A DNA stretch of 64,000 nucleotides from Suipraeoptans intestinalis (GTDB lineage Bacteria; Bacillota; Clostridia; Lachnospirales; Lachnospiraceae). The notes under the pieces were generated by a model that saw only the letters and a program-made list of their open reading frames with translations, ran no database searches and was not told the origin of the DNA. Shown here in pieces: positions 43,106 to 52,632 of this stretch. The stretch's first letter is position 1. Each line of letters starts with the position of its first letter. A program made the translations under genes and the position numbers. Where the stretch lies: contig NZ_VULY01000018.1 of NCBI RefSeq assembly GCF_009696485.1, positions 445,001 through 509,000 on the forward strand, read 5' to 3'.

Positions 43106-45361
43106 CTACCTCGCCTCCCTTCCTGCTTTGGAAAGTTCTTCCTCAGACAACTGTGATACTGCGATCTGATAATAGGTCTCACAGTTTTTCAGCAGCTCCT
43201 CATGGGTTCCCTTCCCCACCATCTGTCCGTCTTCCAGCACAATGATCTGATCCGCCTGCAAAATGGTGCTGATCCTTTGTGCAACGAGCAGTACGGTGCT
43301 GTCCTTGGTATCCTTTTTCAGGGCACGGCGCAGTGCCTGATCTGTTTTATAGTCCAATGCGGAGAAGCTGTCGTCAAAAATATAGATCGCCGGCTGCTTT
43401 GCGATCGCCCGGGCGATCGACAGTCTCTGCTTCTGCCCTCCGGATACATTGCCTCCCCCCTGGGAGATTTCTCTTTCGTATCCGTTTTCCTGCTCTTCAA
43501 TAAACTCTGTCGCCTGGGCTGTCCTTGCCGCTGCCCTCATCCGCTCTTCCTTCTTCTCCGTCTCTCCGTACAGGATATTGGAGGCTATCGTACCGGAAAA
43601 CAGCACTCCCTTCTGCGGAACATAGCCGATCCTGTCCCGCAGCTCCTTTTGCGATACGTCCCGGACATCCTCTCCGTCCACCAGGATCCTTCCTTCCGTT
43701 ACGTCATAGAACCTTGGGATCAGATTGACCAGAGTGGATTTTCCGCTTCCGGTGCTTCCGATAAAGGCCGTCGTTTCTCCTTTTTTTGCCACAAAGCTGA
43801 TCTGACTTAACACATCTTCTTCTGCTCCCGGATAACGGAAGGATACATTTTCAAAACGTACTTCTCCTTTCCTGTCGGAAGCAAATGGCTTTACTTCCTT
43901 TTTGTCCACGATCTGATTTTCACTTCTTAGGACTTCATCCACACGTTCCGCCGAAACAGCTGCTCTTGGAAGCATCACAGACACCATACACAGCATCAGG
44001 AAAGAGATGATGATCTGCATGGTATATTGAATAAATGCCATCATATCCCCCACCTGCATGGTTCCGTCCTCGATCCCGTGGCCGCCCACCCACACGATCA
44101 GCAAAGTGATCAGATTCATGATCAACATCATAATAGGCATCATAAAGGTCATCGCCCGGTTGATAAACAGAAAGGTCTTTGTCATATCTTTGTTGGCTGT
44201 ATCAAATCTTTTTTCCTCGTAGGACTCGTTTCCAAATACCCGGATCACCTGAAGTCCCGTCAGGATCTCCCTGCTGACCAGATTCAGTCGGTCGATCTGT
44301 TTTTGCACCAGCTTAAAGCGGGGGATCACCATGGAAAACAAAACAAGCACCACCAACAAAATGGCACCCACGCCAAGCCCGATGATCCAGGACATTCCCA
44401 CATCTGTGTGGATCACCTTCCATACGCCTCCCAGCGCCAGAACCGGCGCATACAGCACCAGCCTTAAAAACATTACCAGCAGCGTCTGGATCTGATTGAT
44501 GTCGTTAGTACTCCTGGTGATCAAAGAGGCGGTAGAAAACCGGTTCATTTCCGCCCCGGAAAAACTGACCACTTTCTGGAACACACTGCTCCTTAGGCGC
44601 TGTCCTACTCCCGCCGCCACCCGGGAAGCCGCAAATCCGGCCAGGATGCTGGCTGTCATTCCAACGCCTGCCAAAAGCAGCATCTTTCTTCCCGTTTTCA
44701 GAATATAGGAGGTACTCTTTTCTCCTACATCGATCCCGATGGTTTCGTAGTTCTTTTTGATAAATTGCGCAACGGACTGTTTTGTGATAGATTCCGGCAT
44801 TGCCTTTATTTTTTCTTTTGCCTGCCGGATCTGCTCCTGCAGCTTTTGTGCCATCTGGAGATTTTCCGCCGACGCTCCTTCCCCGGTCTGGTCAGCTTCG
44901 TTCATCTGCGCCTGCCCGACCTGCCCGCCTTCGGTCACCTGATCCTGCTCTGTCTGTAGTCCCGCCTTCTGTGCCTGTTTACTTTCGGCAGCCAGAGACA
45001 GGAGCATCGGTACCTCCATGGCTTTTTTCAGTTGTCGTTTTTTTGTATCGCTGTTTTTGACAGAAGCCTTTAGCTCCAGCACTTCCTTGTCATAGGAAAA
45101 AGAACGGCTGCTTTTTTTGTAGGAAGTTTCCACCAGCTGCCTCTGGTCTGCCTCTGTAAACAGCAGCAGCTTCTGATAGGCTTCCTTTGTCAGATAATAC
45201 GGTACTTCCTCTTCTACTCCGCTTTGCTGGATCCCTACATTAACAATATCCGATGTATAGGTAGGAAGCGCCAGCTCTGTCATCGCCTGTATGGTCAAAG
45301 CCGCCAGAATCCCCAGCACCGCCGCCGCGTAGGGTCTTAAAAATCTTAATAATTTACTCAC
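43106..45361 (-). CDS. ABC exporter subunit with degenerate Walker B and large insert
   Basis: 751 residues, fused TMD-NBD. After helix 1 comes an unusual insertion of about 180 residues (45-225), predicted outside, with charged and Q/E-rich coil (AQMNEADQTG... QKLQEQIRQAKEKIK). Walker A GSTGSGKST (535-543), signature VSGGQ (639-643), but Walker B is IYIFDD with D664 where the catalytic glutamate belongs. It lies 18 nt downstream of the MarR gene. Substrate unknown. Confidence 0.9.
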   Translation of the reverse strand: MSKLLRFLRPYAAAVLGILAALTIQAMTELALPTYTSDIVNVGIQQSGVEEEVPYYLTKEAYQKLLLFTEADQRQLVETSYKKSSRSFSYDKEVLELKASVKNSDTKKRQLKKAMEVPMLLSLAAESKQAQKAGLQTEQDQVTEGGQVGQAQMNEADQTGEGASAENLQMAQKLQEQIRQAKEKIKAMPESITKQSVAQFIKKNYETIGIDVGEKSTSYILKTGRKMLLLAGVGMTASILAGFAASRVAAGVGQRLRSSVFQKVVSFSGAEMNRFSTASLITRSTNDINQIQTLLVMFLRLVLYAPVLALGGVWKVIHTDVGMSWIIGLGVGAILLVVLVLFSMVIPRFKLVQKQIDRLNLVSREILTGLQVIRVFGNESYEEKRFDTANKDMTKTFLFINRAMTFMMPIMMLIMNLITLLIVWVGGHGIEDGTMQVGDMMAFIQYTMQIIISFLMLCMVSVMLPRAAVSAERVDEVLRSENQIVDKKEVKPFASDRKGEVRFENVSFRYPGAEEDVLSQISFVAKKGETTAFIGSTGSGKSTLVNLIPRFYDVTEGRILVDGEDVRDVSQKELRDRIGYVPQKGVLFSGTIASNILYGETEKKEERMRAAARTAQATEFIEEQENGYEREISQGGGNVSGGQKQRLSIARAIAKQPAIYIFDDSFSALDYKTDQALRRALKKDTKDSTVLLVAQRISTILQADQIIVLEDGQMVGKGTHEELLKNCETYYQIAVSQLSEEELSKAGREAR

Positions 45362-45379
45362 TCTATCATCTCCTGTGTT

Positions 45380-45910
45380 CTATTTTTGATGGCTCCTGCC
45401 CTCTGCCGGTCCACACCCCCGGCAGCCGGCATCTCCCTGCACGTGATACATGACCGATTCCACACTCATTCCCTGAAGCTCTTTTGTTTCCATCAGATTC
45501 CCGCGGATTCGGATCAGCATGTTTTGCAGCAACTCCTTGTCCTGCGGCAGGATCCCTTTGCAAATAGCGTCCTCTATCTTTTTGTTTGCGTTTTTCAAAA
45601 GCTTCGCCTGCTCTCTCCCTTTTTCACTGAGGAGGATCCTGGTGATCCTTAAGTCTTCTCCATCTCCCTCCTTCGTGATGTAGCCTGCCGTTTCCAGCTT
45701 CTTCAAGGCCGCTGTTACCGACGGTGCCGTGATCCCCAGCCTTTTGGAAAGATCCTTTTGGGAAATTCCTTCTTCTTTCTGCAATACACACAGGATCCCC
45801 GCCTGTCCCGGATTTAACCGGACAGATTTCAATTCCTGCATTCCGTAATATTTTGCCAGGTTGTGGATCTGATGAAACAACATAAATATCGAATCTCTTT
45901 CTTCTCGCAC
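45380..45910 (-). CDS. MarR-family regulator with CxxC tail
   Basis: 176 residues from GTG (GGAG 8 nt upstream). Winged helix: GISQKDLSKRLGITAPSVTAALKKLETAGYI, wing DGEDLRITRILLSEKG. The C-terminal tail after about residue 150 contains GDAGCRGCGPAEG, a CxxC that might sense metal or redox state. First gene of the ABC exporter operon; a near-perfect palindrome just downstream of its promoter (46054-46080) is the probable operator. Confidence 0.87.
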   Translation of the reverse strand: MREERDSIFMLFHQIHNLAKYYGMQELKSVRLNPGQAGILCVLQKEEGISQKDLSKRLGITAPSVTAALKKLETAGYITKEGDGEDLRITRILLSEKGREQAKLLKNANKKIEDAICKGILPQDKELLQNMLIRIRGNLMETKELQGMSVESVMYHVQGDAGCRGCGPAEGRSHQK

Positions 45911-46053
45911 CGCCTTTTCTCCTTTCCATTTTGGCCTTACACCTTTGCTCTATTCTTTTCATCTTTTTCTTTCGTCCGGCTTCGCCTGTTATCAGCCGCC
46001 CCGGTTTTCTGTTGGCAGTTGACGCCAAAAATTCCCGTCGTCCATCCATATAA

Positions 46054-46114
46054 TTAGTCGTCTAATAATTAGATAACTAACGGATATGATATTCCTAATC
46101 CACTTGAAAGTCAA
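46054..46114 (-). promoter_or_regulatory. Promoter and MarR operator of the ABC exporter operon
   Basis: Minus strand TTGACT (46109-46114), 17-nt spacer, TATCAT (46086-46091). Immediately downstream, TTAGTCGTCTAAT (46054-46066) and ATTAGATAACTAA (46068-46080) form a 13-bp inverted repeat with 11 matches around one central base, the size and AT-rich form of a MarR site. The rest of 45911-46398 has no gene. Confidence 0.65.
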
Positions 46115-46252
46115 GAGAAAATTATGCCGCTTGTTTCGGTTGATTGTTCCGACCCTTTTTTCCGGATATCTCTTCAGAAACAGATTCCATATCAATGCAG
46201 TACGGTTCTGGCAGGACCTCTTTGCTTTCACAGAATTTTTCCATGCAACAAA

Positions 46253-46278
46253 AAAGATGGACCTTCCCATCCATCTTT
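46253..46278 (-). terminator. Terminator of the DMT-GNAT-dtd operon
   Basis: AAAGATGGA (46253-46261) pairs with TCCATCTTT (46270-46278). On the minus strand it is followed by TTTTTTGTTGC. It lies about 120 nt past the dtd stop. Confidence 0.75.
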
Positions 46279-46398
46279 CTTTGCTTCTGTTCTGATTTTT
46301 TACTGTCTTTTCCCTTCTCAAAGCCATCGTTGTTCCTGTCTGTCCGTCTCCGGGTACGCTTCGTTCTTTACAACCCCCGTGCTTCTTCAAATATCCTG

Positions 46399-46851
46399 CT
46401 ATCCGAACAATTTATCGGATTCCAGAACGATGGTAAAGGGGCCGTCATTTACCAGGCTGACTTTCATATCCGCTCCAAACTGTCCTCTTTCCACCACAGG
46501 AACCATGGTTTTGCACTGTTCTATGATATATTCGTACATTTCTTCCGCCATTTGCGGCGCACCCGCCTCAATAAAGCTGGGACGGTTCCCTTTTTTGCAG
46601 TTGGCATACAGCGTAAACTGGGAGATCAGCAGAAGTTCTCCGCCCACCTGTTCCAAAGAAAGATTTGTCTTTCCTTCTTCATCTTCAAAAATCCGTAGTC
46701 CCACCATTTTTTTGATCATCTTGTCTGCGATCTCTCTGGTATCCTCATTGCTTACTCCCACCAGGACCATATAGCCTTTTCCGATCTGGCCGATCACCTT
46801 ACCGTCCACTGCCACAGAACTTTCCGCCACTCTTTGTATCACAAATTTCAT
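46399..46851 (-). CDS. dtd: D-aminoacyl-tRNA deacylase
   Basis: 150 residues, full length. Catalytic-site motifs SQFTLYA and VNDGPFT (the cis Gly-Pro motif region), plus KGNRPSF. Frees tRNAs mischarged with D-amino acids or glycine. Start overlaps the GNAT gene stop by 4 nt; AAAGGAA upstream. Confidence 0.95.
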   Translation of the reverse strand: MKFVIQRVAESSVAVDGKVIGQIGKGYMVLVGVSNEDTREIADKMIKKMVGLRIFEDEEGKTNLSLEQVGGELLLISQFTLYANCKKGNRPSFIEAGAPQMAEEMYEYIIEQCKTMVPVVERGQFGADMKVSLVNDGPFTIVLESDKLFG

Positions 46852-47300
46852 CTTTCTGCATTCCTTTCTTTTACCATCTGAACATAGTCTAAAATCTCAT
46901 ATCCGATCTTCTCATAGAGTTCCTTCGCCCGCTGATTCTCCGGCTCTACTTCCAGCCGCAGCCTGGAAACCATGGAGGAAAATTCTCTTTCTACGAAGGA
47001 AAAAAACTGTTTTCCCAGCCCCAGACCTCTGTAGGCGCTGCGGATATACAGTTCTTCTACCCAGATGACCATCCCGCCTGCTTCCTGGGAAAAGGTCTTG
47101 CTTACCAGACCATATCCTACCGGCTCTTCCTTTTCTTCCAGAATATACGCCTGTACATAATCCTTCGACCGCATCACTTCTTCCCAGGCAGCCTTTCGGT
47201 GGCTTTCCGGTATCGGATGCAGGACTGCGTCCGACTCATAAAACTCCTTCGTCAGTTCCATGTATATCTCATAATCTTTTTCCTGTACTTCACGAATCAT
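46848..47300 (-). CDS. GNAT-family N-acetyltransferase
   Basis: 150 residues. Acetyl-CoA loop [15 protein letters not shown] (R-x-x-G-x-G) around 90-104 and C-terminal [21 protein letters not shown]. Acceptor unknown. AGGAGG precedes the ATG; both ends overlap neighbours, so it is translated with the DMT transporter and dtd. Confidence 0.87.
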   Translation of the reverse strand: MIREVQEKDYEIYMELTKEFYESDAVLHPIPESHRKAAWEEVMRSKDYVQAYILEEKEEPVGYGLVSKTFSQEAGGMVIWVEELYIRSAYRGLGLGKQFFSFVEREFSSMVSRLRLEVEPENQRAKELYEKIGYEILDYVQMVKERNAER

Positions 47301-48201
47301 ATTGTTCCTCCTGTCTCAATACTTTTTTGGGTTCCGGCAACTGAACCAGCAGGATGGCTCCAAACATCAGCAGGCACCCCAGCTTCTCCCTGGCTGTCAG
47401 CCGCTCTCCCAGGATCACCCAGCCTGCCAGTACGGAAAAGGTGGCTTCCAGACTCAGGATCAAAGATGCGATTGCCGGATTCATGTCCTTTTGTCCTACG
47501 ATCTGTAGCGTAAAGCCCACTCCGCTGGACAGGATCGCCGCATACAGCAGCGGAATCAGTCCCTCCTTTAACATGGAAAGCTGAAAGGACTCAAACAAAA
47601 CAGAAGGGATGACACAGATCAGTCCGCAGAAAAAGAACTGGACGCAGGCCAGCTTGGTGCCGTCCACCTTTGGTGCAAAATGATCCACCACAAGGATGTG
47701 GAAAGAAAATACAACGGCGCTAAGAAACGTCAGAAACTCTCCAAAGCCAATGGTGAGAGTCTCTGTCAGGCACAGGAAATACAGGCCTGCCAGTGCAATC
47801 CCCACAGACATCCAGATCTTCCAGCCCATCTTTTTCCCAAGAAAAATCCCAAAAAGAGGTACCAGTACAATATAAAAGGTTACAATAAACCCCGCCTTTC
47901 CTACCGTTGTATACTGAATCCCCACCTGCTGCAGACTGCTTCCCGCAAACAGGCACAGCCCGCAAAGCAGTCCTCCCAGCACCAGATCCTTTCCAGATTT
48001 TTCAGACGCCTTTTTCTTTTCTTCCTTCAGAATCCGGGGAAGCAGCCAGATGACAGGAAGCAGGGCCACTCCTGCTATGATGTTGCGAAGCCCGTTAAAC
48101 ACAAAGGGACCCATATAGTCCATGCCAAGACTCTGAGCCACAAAAGCCGTTCCCCATATAAATGATGTCAGCAATAACAGCACTGCATTTTTCATTTTCA
48201 T
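47290..48201 (-). CDS. DMT-superfamily transporter (EamA)
   Basis: 303 residues, ten predicted helices in two EamA repeats: TSFIWGTAFVAQSLG (first) and SSGVGFTLQIVGQKDMNPAIASLILSLEATFSVLAGWVILGE (second). Probably exports a metabolite or amino acid. ATG at 48201 (MKMKNAV) has GGGAG 8 nt upstream; an ATG five codons earlier overlaps that site. First gene of the operon with GNAT and dtd. Confidence 0.87.
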   Translation of the reverse strand: MKMKNAVLLLLTSFIWGTAFVAQSLGMDYMGPFVFNGLRNIIAGVALLPVIWLLPRILKEEKKKASEKSGKDLVLGGLLCGLCLFAGSSLQQVGIQYTTVGKAGFIVTFYIVLVPLFGIFLGKKMGWKIWMSVGIALAGLYFLCLTETLTIGFGEFLTFLSAVVFSFHILVVDHFAPKVDGTKLACVQFFFCGLICVIPSVLFESFQLSMLKEGLIPLLYAAILSSGVGFTLQIVGQKDMNPAIASLILSLEATFSVLAGWVILGERLTAREKLGCLLMFGAILLVQLPEPKKVLRQEEQYDS

Positions 48202-48410
48202 AAACAATTCTCCCAACCTGTTGTAACATAAACATTTGCATTATATCACAATCCGTCGGGAGAATCATCTCTCTTATAAAATTTGTTTTTCTTCCTGTAC
48301 TTTTCTTATCCGGTCAATCCGGATCTAATCTTTCAGTTTCCTGCTTTTTTTGTTTTTTGCGCCCTTTGGTTTTCCCTGATCCGTTTACCTTTCGACTATT
48401 TTCCGTCTTT

Positions 48411-50375
48411 TTATTTTCCGTCTTTTTCTTTTGTCTTTCCGATCGCTTCCGTCTTTGCCACAAACTGCACCGCTTTCACATGGGTGTTCTTTTCTGAAAC
48501 AAAGGACCGGGGCGTAAATCCCTCTCCTGTCAGTTTATTCTTTATTTCCTCCAGTTTTGATTTTGCTTCCGCCAAAGCGCTGTTGCTTTCCCCCTGCAGG
48601 GCGGCGGTTCCCTCCTGCAAAGCGGCCGCTCCGCTTTCTGCACTTCCAAGTCCGTTTAAAAGTGTCCGGCTGCCATCCCGCAAAGCCCATGTGGCTGCCT
48701 TCAGACTTCCGGCGCCCTGATCCAGCGTCTCCATGCCTCCGGCAACCGACTCTATCCCCGGATACAGCTGATGAGAATAGCTCTGGTAAAGGGCGTCCGT
48801 TCCGTCGGTATACTGTATCACTGCCTGATGGAAAGACGGCGTCTCCTGATTGCCTTCACAGTAGGCTGCGTACAGTTGATGCACGCCCTGGCGAAGCGCT
48901 GCAAGCTTCTCCTGCGTCGATCCTAACGTCTGTATCTTCTGATTCATGGTCTGCAGGGCCTGTTGTGTTTGCTCCAGACCTTTCTGAATCCCGTTTTCTC
49001 CCTGATACCCTGCACTTAGCTGCCCCAGTCCTGCCACCAGCTGCCCGTATCCTGCTCCCAGGGTCTGATAGCCTCCCAGGACTGCACTGCTGTTGGTCAG
49101 GGCCTGGATCGCCGCCGTCTTTTCCGGGGAATCCTCCAGTTGTGCCAGCTGCGCTGCAGCCGCTTCATTTGCCGCGATGGACTGGCCAGCCAGCCCGTCC
49201 TGTGCTGTCCTTGCGCCTTCCAGCTCCAGACCGGTGTTGTATGCATTGGAAATCCCCTGCCCCAGTTGTGCCGACGCCTGCACCAGCGTTCCAAACTGTT
49301 CCGTCAGCTGTCCCACTGCCCCTATTGCTTCTGTCAGCTGCAGTTCTTCTCCTCCCTGACCATTCAGCTGTTGCTCCAGTTTTGTCAGTCCGGCTGCGAT
49401 CTGCGCCGATGCTTTTTGCATCTGCTGTGAATTTCCTGCCACCTGCGCCAACCCGGACTGCCAGTTTTTTGCCCCTTCTTTCAGGTCACTGCTTCCCTTG
49501 GCCAGCGCAGCCGCTCCTACGTCCAAGCTGTCTGCTCCGTCTCCCAGCTGTTCCAGTCCCCGGGACAATGCCGTTCCTCCCCCGGTCAGTCCGGAAATCC
49601 CCGCTGCCAGCTGATGGCTTCCGGCATTCAACTGCTCCACCCCGCTTAAAAATGCATTCTCTTTTTCTTTTAAAACGCCGGTATCCATCTGCTCTTCTTT
49701 CACGTCAAAAGACAGAGGAACCGCTTTCAAAACGATACTGTCCATCTCAAAATCCGTAGCTTTTCCCCGGATCTCTATATCCGCATCCTGCCCCGGGATC
49801 ACTGTGTAGGTCAGCTGTTTCTCTCCCGAAACATTTGCCTGCATGGCTCCTTCTGCCTGCACATCACTAAAATGCTTTCCCGACAACGTGGCCGTGATCT
49901 GAAGCAGATAATTTTCTGTAAAATCACTGTATGTTTTCACCGCTTTGGTCTGGATATGGATTTCTGTCTCTCCCGACTTTCCTGCGATCTCTCTGGCGGA
50001 AACCTCCTTTCCTTCCAAAACATACTGGATGCTTACCTCCCAGGGAAGTTCTTTTTCTTTTAAATTCCCCTGATAATAAAATTTCCCTTTTTCTCCCGCC
50101 ACAGTTATTTTGTCTTCCTTCTGTCCTATCTTCGTGTCAGAAGACAGGTTTTTTACGGATTCATACTTTCCATAATCTGTGATGGTCTCTTTTTTATCCA
50201 GCTGATAGCCGTTGACCACATAGACTCCCGATACACTCCCGTCTGCTTTCAGGTTGGCGTACACATTTTCTTCCTTGTCTACAGGTTTCTCCTGTGCCAG
50301 AGCAGACGCCCCATTTCCCAGCAGCAATCCTGCCGACACGAAAACGGCCATCGTTTTTTTCCATACCTGTTTCAT
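48411..50375 (-). CDS. YhgE/Pip-like secreted coiled-coil protein
   Basis: 654 residues. Signal peptide (1-28, ending ASALAQE). A beta-rich N-terminal part (30-235) is followed by a long stretch (about 240-610) of repeating LxxGxxxLxxG heptads (LNAGSHQLAAGISGL, LGDGADSLDVGAAAL, LGAGYGQLVAGLGQL, LDQGAGSLKAA), as in the ectodomain of YhgE/Pip proteins. No C-terminal membrane helix or sorting motif is visible; the end is lysine-rich. It follows the MMPL gene by 5 nt and probably works with it at the envelope. Confidence 0.8.
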   Translation of the reverse strand: MKQVWKKTMAVFVSAGLLLGNGASALAQEKPVDKEENVYANLKADGSVSGVYVVNGYQLDKKETITDYGKYESVKNLSSDTKIGQKEDKITVAGEKGKFYYQGNLKEKELPWEVSIQYVLEGKEVSAREIAGKSGETEIHIQTKAVKTYSDFTENYLLQITATLSGKHFSDVQAEGAMQANVSGEKQLTYTVIPGQDADIEIRGKATDFEMDSIVLKAVPLSFDVKEEQMDTGVLKEKENAFLSGVEQLNAGSHQLAAGISGLTGGGTALSRGLEQLGDGADSLDVGAAALAKGSSDLKEGAKNWQSGLAQVAGNSQQMQKASAQIAAGLTKLEQQLNGQGGEELQLTEAIGAVGQLTEQFGTLVQASAQLGQGISNAYNTGLELEGARTAQDGLAGQSIAANEAAAAQLAQLEDSPEKTAAIQALTNSSAVLGGYQTLGAGYGQLVAGLGQLSAGYQGENGIQKGLEQTQQALQTMNQKIQTLGSTQEKLAALRQGVHQLYAAYCEGNQETPSFHQAVIQYTDGTDALYQSYSHQLYPGIESVAGGMETLDQGAGSLKAATWALRDGSRTLLNGLGSAESGAAALQEGTAALQGESNSALAEAKSKLEEIKNKLTGEGFTPRSFVSEKNTHVKAVQFVAKTEAIGKTKEKDGK

Positions 50376-50380
50376 AGTTC

Positions 50381-52441
50381 TTACTCCTTTACAAATTGTT
50401 TGTCCAATGATGTTTTCTGAATAAACTTATCGCATGTGATCAGTAACTGCGGAAGTACGAGGATCACCAGTACCATGGAGATGGCTGCTCCCCGGCCGAT
50501 CAGGATCCCAAGCTGGCTCAGCACCTGATTGGAAGAAAAATTTCCCAGGATCAGTCCTACGAAAGTCATGATCAGCCCGGAAGTCATCACAGAAACCGTG
50601 CCGGTCTGGATTACCTTTCTTGCCGCTTCTGTTTGCCGCATAGTCTTTCTGTTTTCGCAGTAACGGTCTGTAAACAGAATCCCATAATCAATGGTGGCTC
50701 CCAGCTGCACCGAGCTGACGATCAGGTACGCAATGTAGTACTGAGGTCTTCCGGTTAAGTAAGGGATACTCATATTGATCCAGAACGCCGCCTCGATCAC
50801 CAGTGTCAGAAGCACCGGGATACTGGCAGATTTAAAATTCACCAGCAAGATCACAAACACAAACACGACTGCCATCGCCGTTACCTTTTCATTGTCCTGT
50901 GTGATGGTGCTTTTTAGATCTTCCGTACTTACGAGGCTGCCTGCATACTCCACATCCTTTCCATAATAGGATTCAGCCGCCTTTCGCACGCTTCCCACCG
51001 TTTGCTCCCAGTCTGCCTCCCCCTCCTCTGTGTCCAGATGAAGGATGAACCTACTGTATTTTGAGGAATACAGCTTCGCCGCCTGCTCTTTTGGCACAAA
51101 CTCTGTCGGAATGGATTCTCCCACCGTATCCACATAGGAAATGACACTGGTCACCTTCGGCATTTGATGAAATGTCTGACTAAGCTCCTTTTCTTTTTTT
51201 ACATCCCCTTTCGGCACCAAAACTGCCACCACGTTAGATGTCCCATATTCTTTTTCAATGGCCTGGATATCTCTTCCCATCTGTGTCTTGTTGGTGCTGT
51301 AGATTTTTGCGGAGCCGAATACAAATGTGTTTCTCCCCTGCATCAGAAAACACGGGATAACCAGGATCAAAAACAGGATCGCAGCCACCTTTCCCAGACT
51401 CTGCACCTTTTTGGAAAACCGATCCAGAGGAGGGATCAGTGGCTTGTGATGCGTCTTGTCGATCAGTTTGTATGTATTGGTTGCCAGTGCCGGAAGCAAA
51501 ACCAGCACACTGGCCAGGCTGATGACGATCGCCTTTGCCATCACCCATCCCATGTCCGGTCCGATCTTAAACCGCATGAAGATGAGGGCTGCAAAACCGG
51601 TCACCGTAGTCAGCCCGCTGGATAAAATGGAGCCTGCCGACTGCCGGACTGCATGCTTCATGGCCGATTCCACATCTTCTCCTTTTTCTCTGTTTTCTCC
51701 GAAACGATGCAGAAGAAATACGGCATAATCCATGGACACTGCCAGCTGCAGGATACTTCCTGCCGCATTGGTCACGAAAGAAATGGTTCCAAACATCAGA
51801 TTGGTTCCCCGGTTGATCAAAATCGCCATTCCCAGCGTAACCAGAAACAGCACCGGCTCATACCAGGAGGTCGTCGTGATCAGCAAAATAACAAAAATCA
51901 GCGGAACTGCATAAAGCATGATCTTTGCGATCTCCTTCGAGGTCTGTACCGGAGCCAGTGCATCTGTTACCGCTTCTCCTTCCATGTAATTCTTGTCCCC
52001 GATCACCTTGCGGATCCCCTGTACTGCACCGAGTCCTTTGGATTCATCCACCGTGACCTGAAACAATGCATTTTCATCCTTGTACCATTCTTGAACCGTA
52101 TCCTGATCCAGCACCTCCATAGGCTGTTCTATATCCACTGCATCATCCAGCCACTCCACTGCCTCCACTCCATCTACCTGTTCTATTTTCTCCTTGTAGG
52201 ACAATGCTTTGGCCACTGAAACGTCCCTGATCATCACACGCATATTGGGAACTGCCTGTGTATACTCTGACTCCATCACATCCAGCGACTTTGTAGACGG
52301 TGCATCGTCCGGAAGGTAATCTGCAAATTTATAATTCACCCCTACCTTCCCGGATAGGAAAACGGAAATCGCCGTACAGATCACAAAAACGGCGATCACT
52401 GTTTTCCTGTATTTCATAATGATATTTGTATATCTTTTCAT
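50381..52441 (-). CDS. MMPL/RND-family membrane transporter
   Basis: 686 residues, two repeats of six helices, each with a large extracytoplasmic loop after its first helix. Signatures: QLAVSMDYAVFLLHRFGENREKG (helix 4 of the first half) and VQLGATIDYGILFTDRYCENRKT (second half), with the paired aspartates that carry protons. Exports lipids or hydrophobic compounds in the family; substrate here unknown. Operon with the YhgE-like gene, divergent from a TetR regulator. Complete. Confidence 0.9.
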   Translation of the reverse strand: MKRYTNIIMKYRKTVIAVFVICTAISVFLSGKVGVNYKFADYLPDDAPSTKSLDVMESEYTQAVPNMRVMIRDVSVAKALSYKEKIEQVDGVEAVEWLDDAVDIEQPMEVLDQDTVQEWYKDENALFQVTVDESKGLGAVQGIRKVIGDKNYMEGEAVTDALAPVQTSKEIAKIMLYAVPLIFVILLITTTSWYEPVLFLVTLGMAILINRGTNLMFGTISFVTNAAGSILQLAVSMDYAVFLLHRFGENREKGEDVESAMKHAVRQSAGSILSSGLTTVTGFAALIFMRFKIGPDMGWVMAKAIVISLASVLVLLPALATNTYKLIDKTHHKPLIPPLDRFSKKVQSLGKVAAILFLILVIPCFLMQGRNTFVFGSAKIYSTNKTQMGRDIQAIEKEYGTSNVVAVLVPKGDVKKEKELSQTFHQMPKVTSVISYVDTVGESIPTEFVPKEQAAKLYSSKYSRFILHLDTEEGEADWEQTVGSVRKAAESYYGKDVEYAGSLVSTEDLKSTITQDNEKVTAMAVVFVFVILLVNFKSASIPVLLTLVIEAAFWINMSIPYLTGRPQYYIAYLIVSSVQLGATIDYGILFTDRYCENRKTMRQTEAARKVIQTGTVSVMTSGLIMTFVGLILGNFSSNQVLSQLGILIGRGAAISMVLVILVLPQLLITCDKFIQKTSLDKQFVKE

Positions 52442-52508
52442 TGCTGCCTCCCTCCATTACTGCTCTATCCTAGAAGTCCTCCCCTGCTTTTTCAATGGAC
52501 AATTTCCC

Positions 52509-52535
52509 GGATTTGTCCTATTTTTAGACAAATCC
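52509..52535. promoter_or_regulatory. TetR-type operator
   Basis: GGATTTGTC (52509-52517) and GACAAATCC (52527-52535) form a perfect 9-bp inverted repeat with a 9-nt centre, in the divergent promoter region between the MMPL and TetR genes. Confidence 0.65.
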
Positions 52536-52567
52536 GTCATTTTGTGGCAAAAAAATCAGGGCTTTTC

Positions 52568-52596
52568 TTGTAATTTCCCCTTTTCCCCTTTAAAAT
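52568..52596 (+). promoter_or_regulatory. tetR-type gene promoter
   Basis: TTGTAA (52568-52573), 17-nt spacer, TAAAAT (52591-52596), 36 nt before the start codon. Confidence 0.55.
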
Positions 52597-52632
52597 AGGG
52601 ATATATTTCATTTGAGAGAGGATTTTCCGCCT

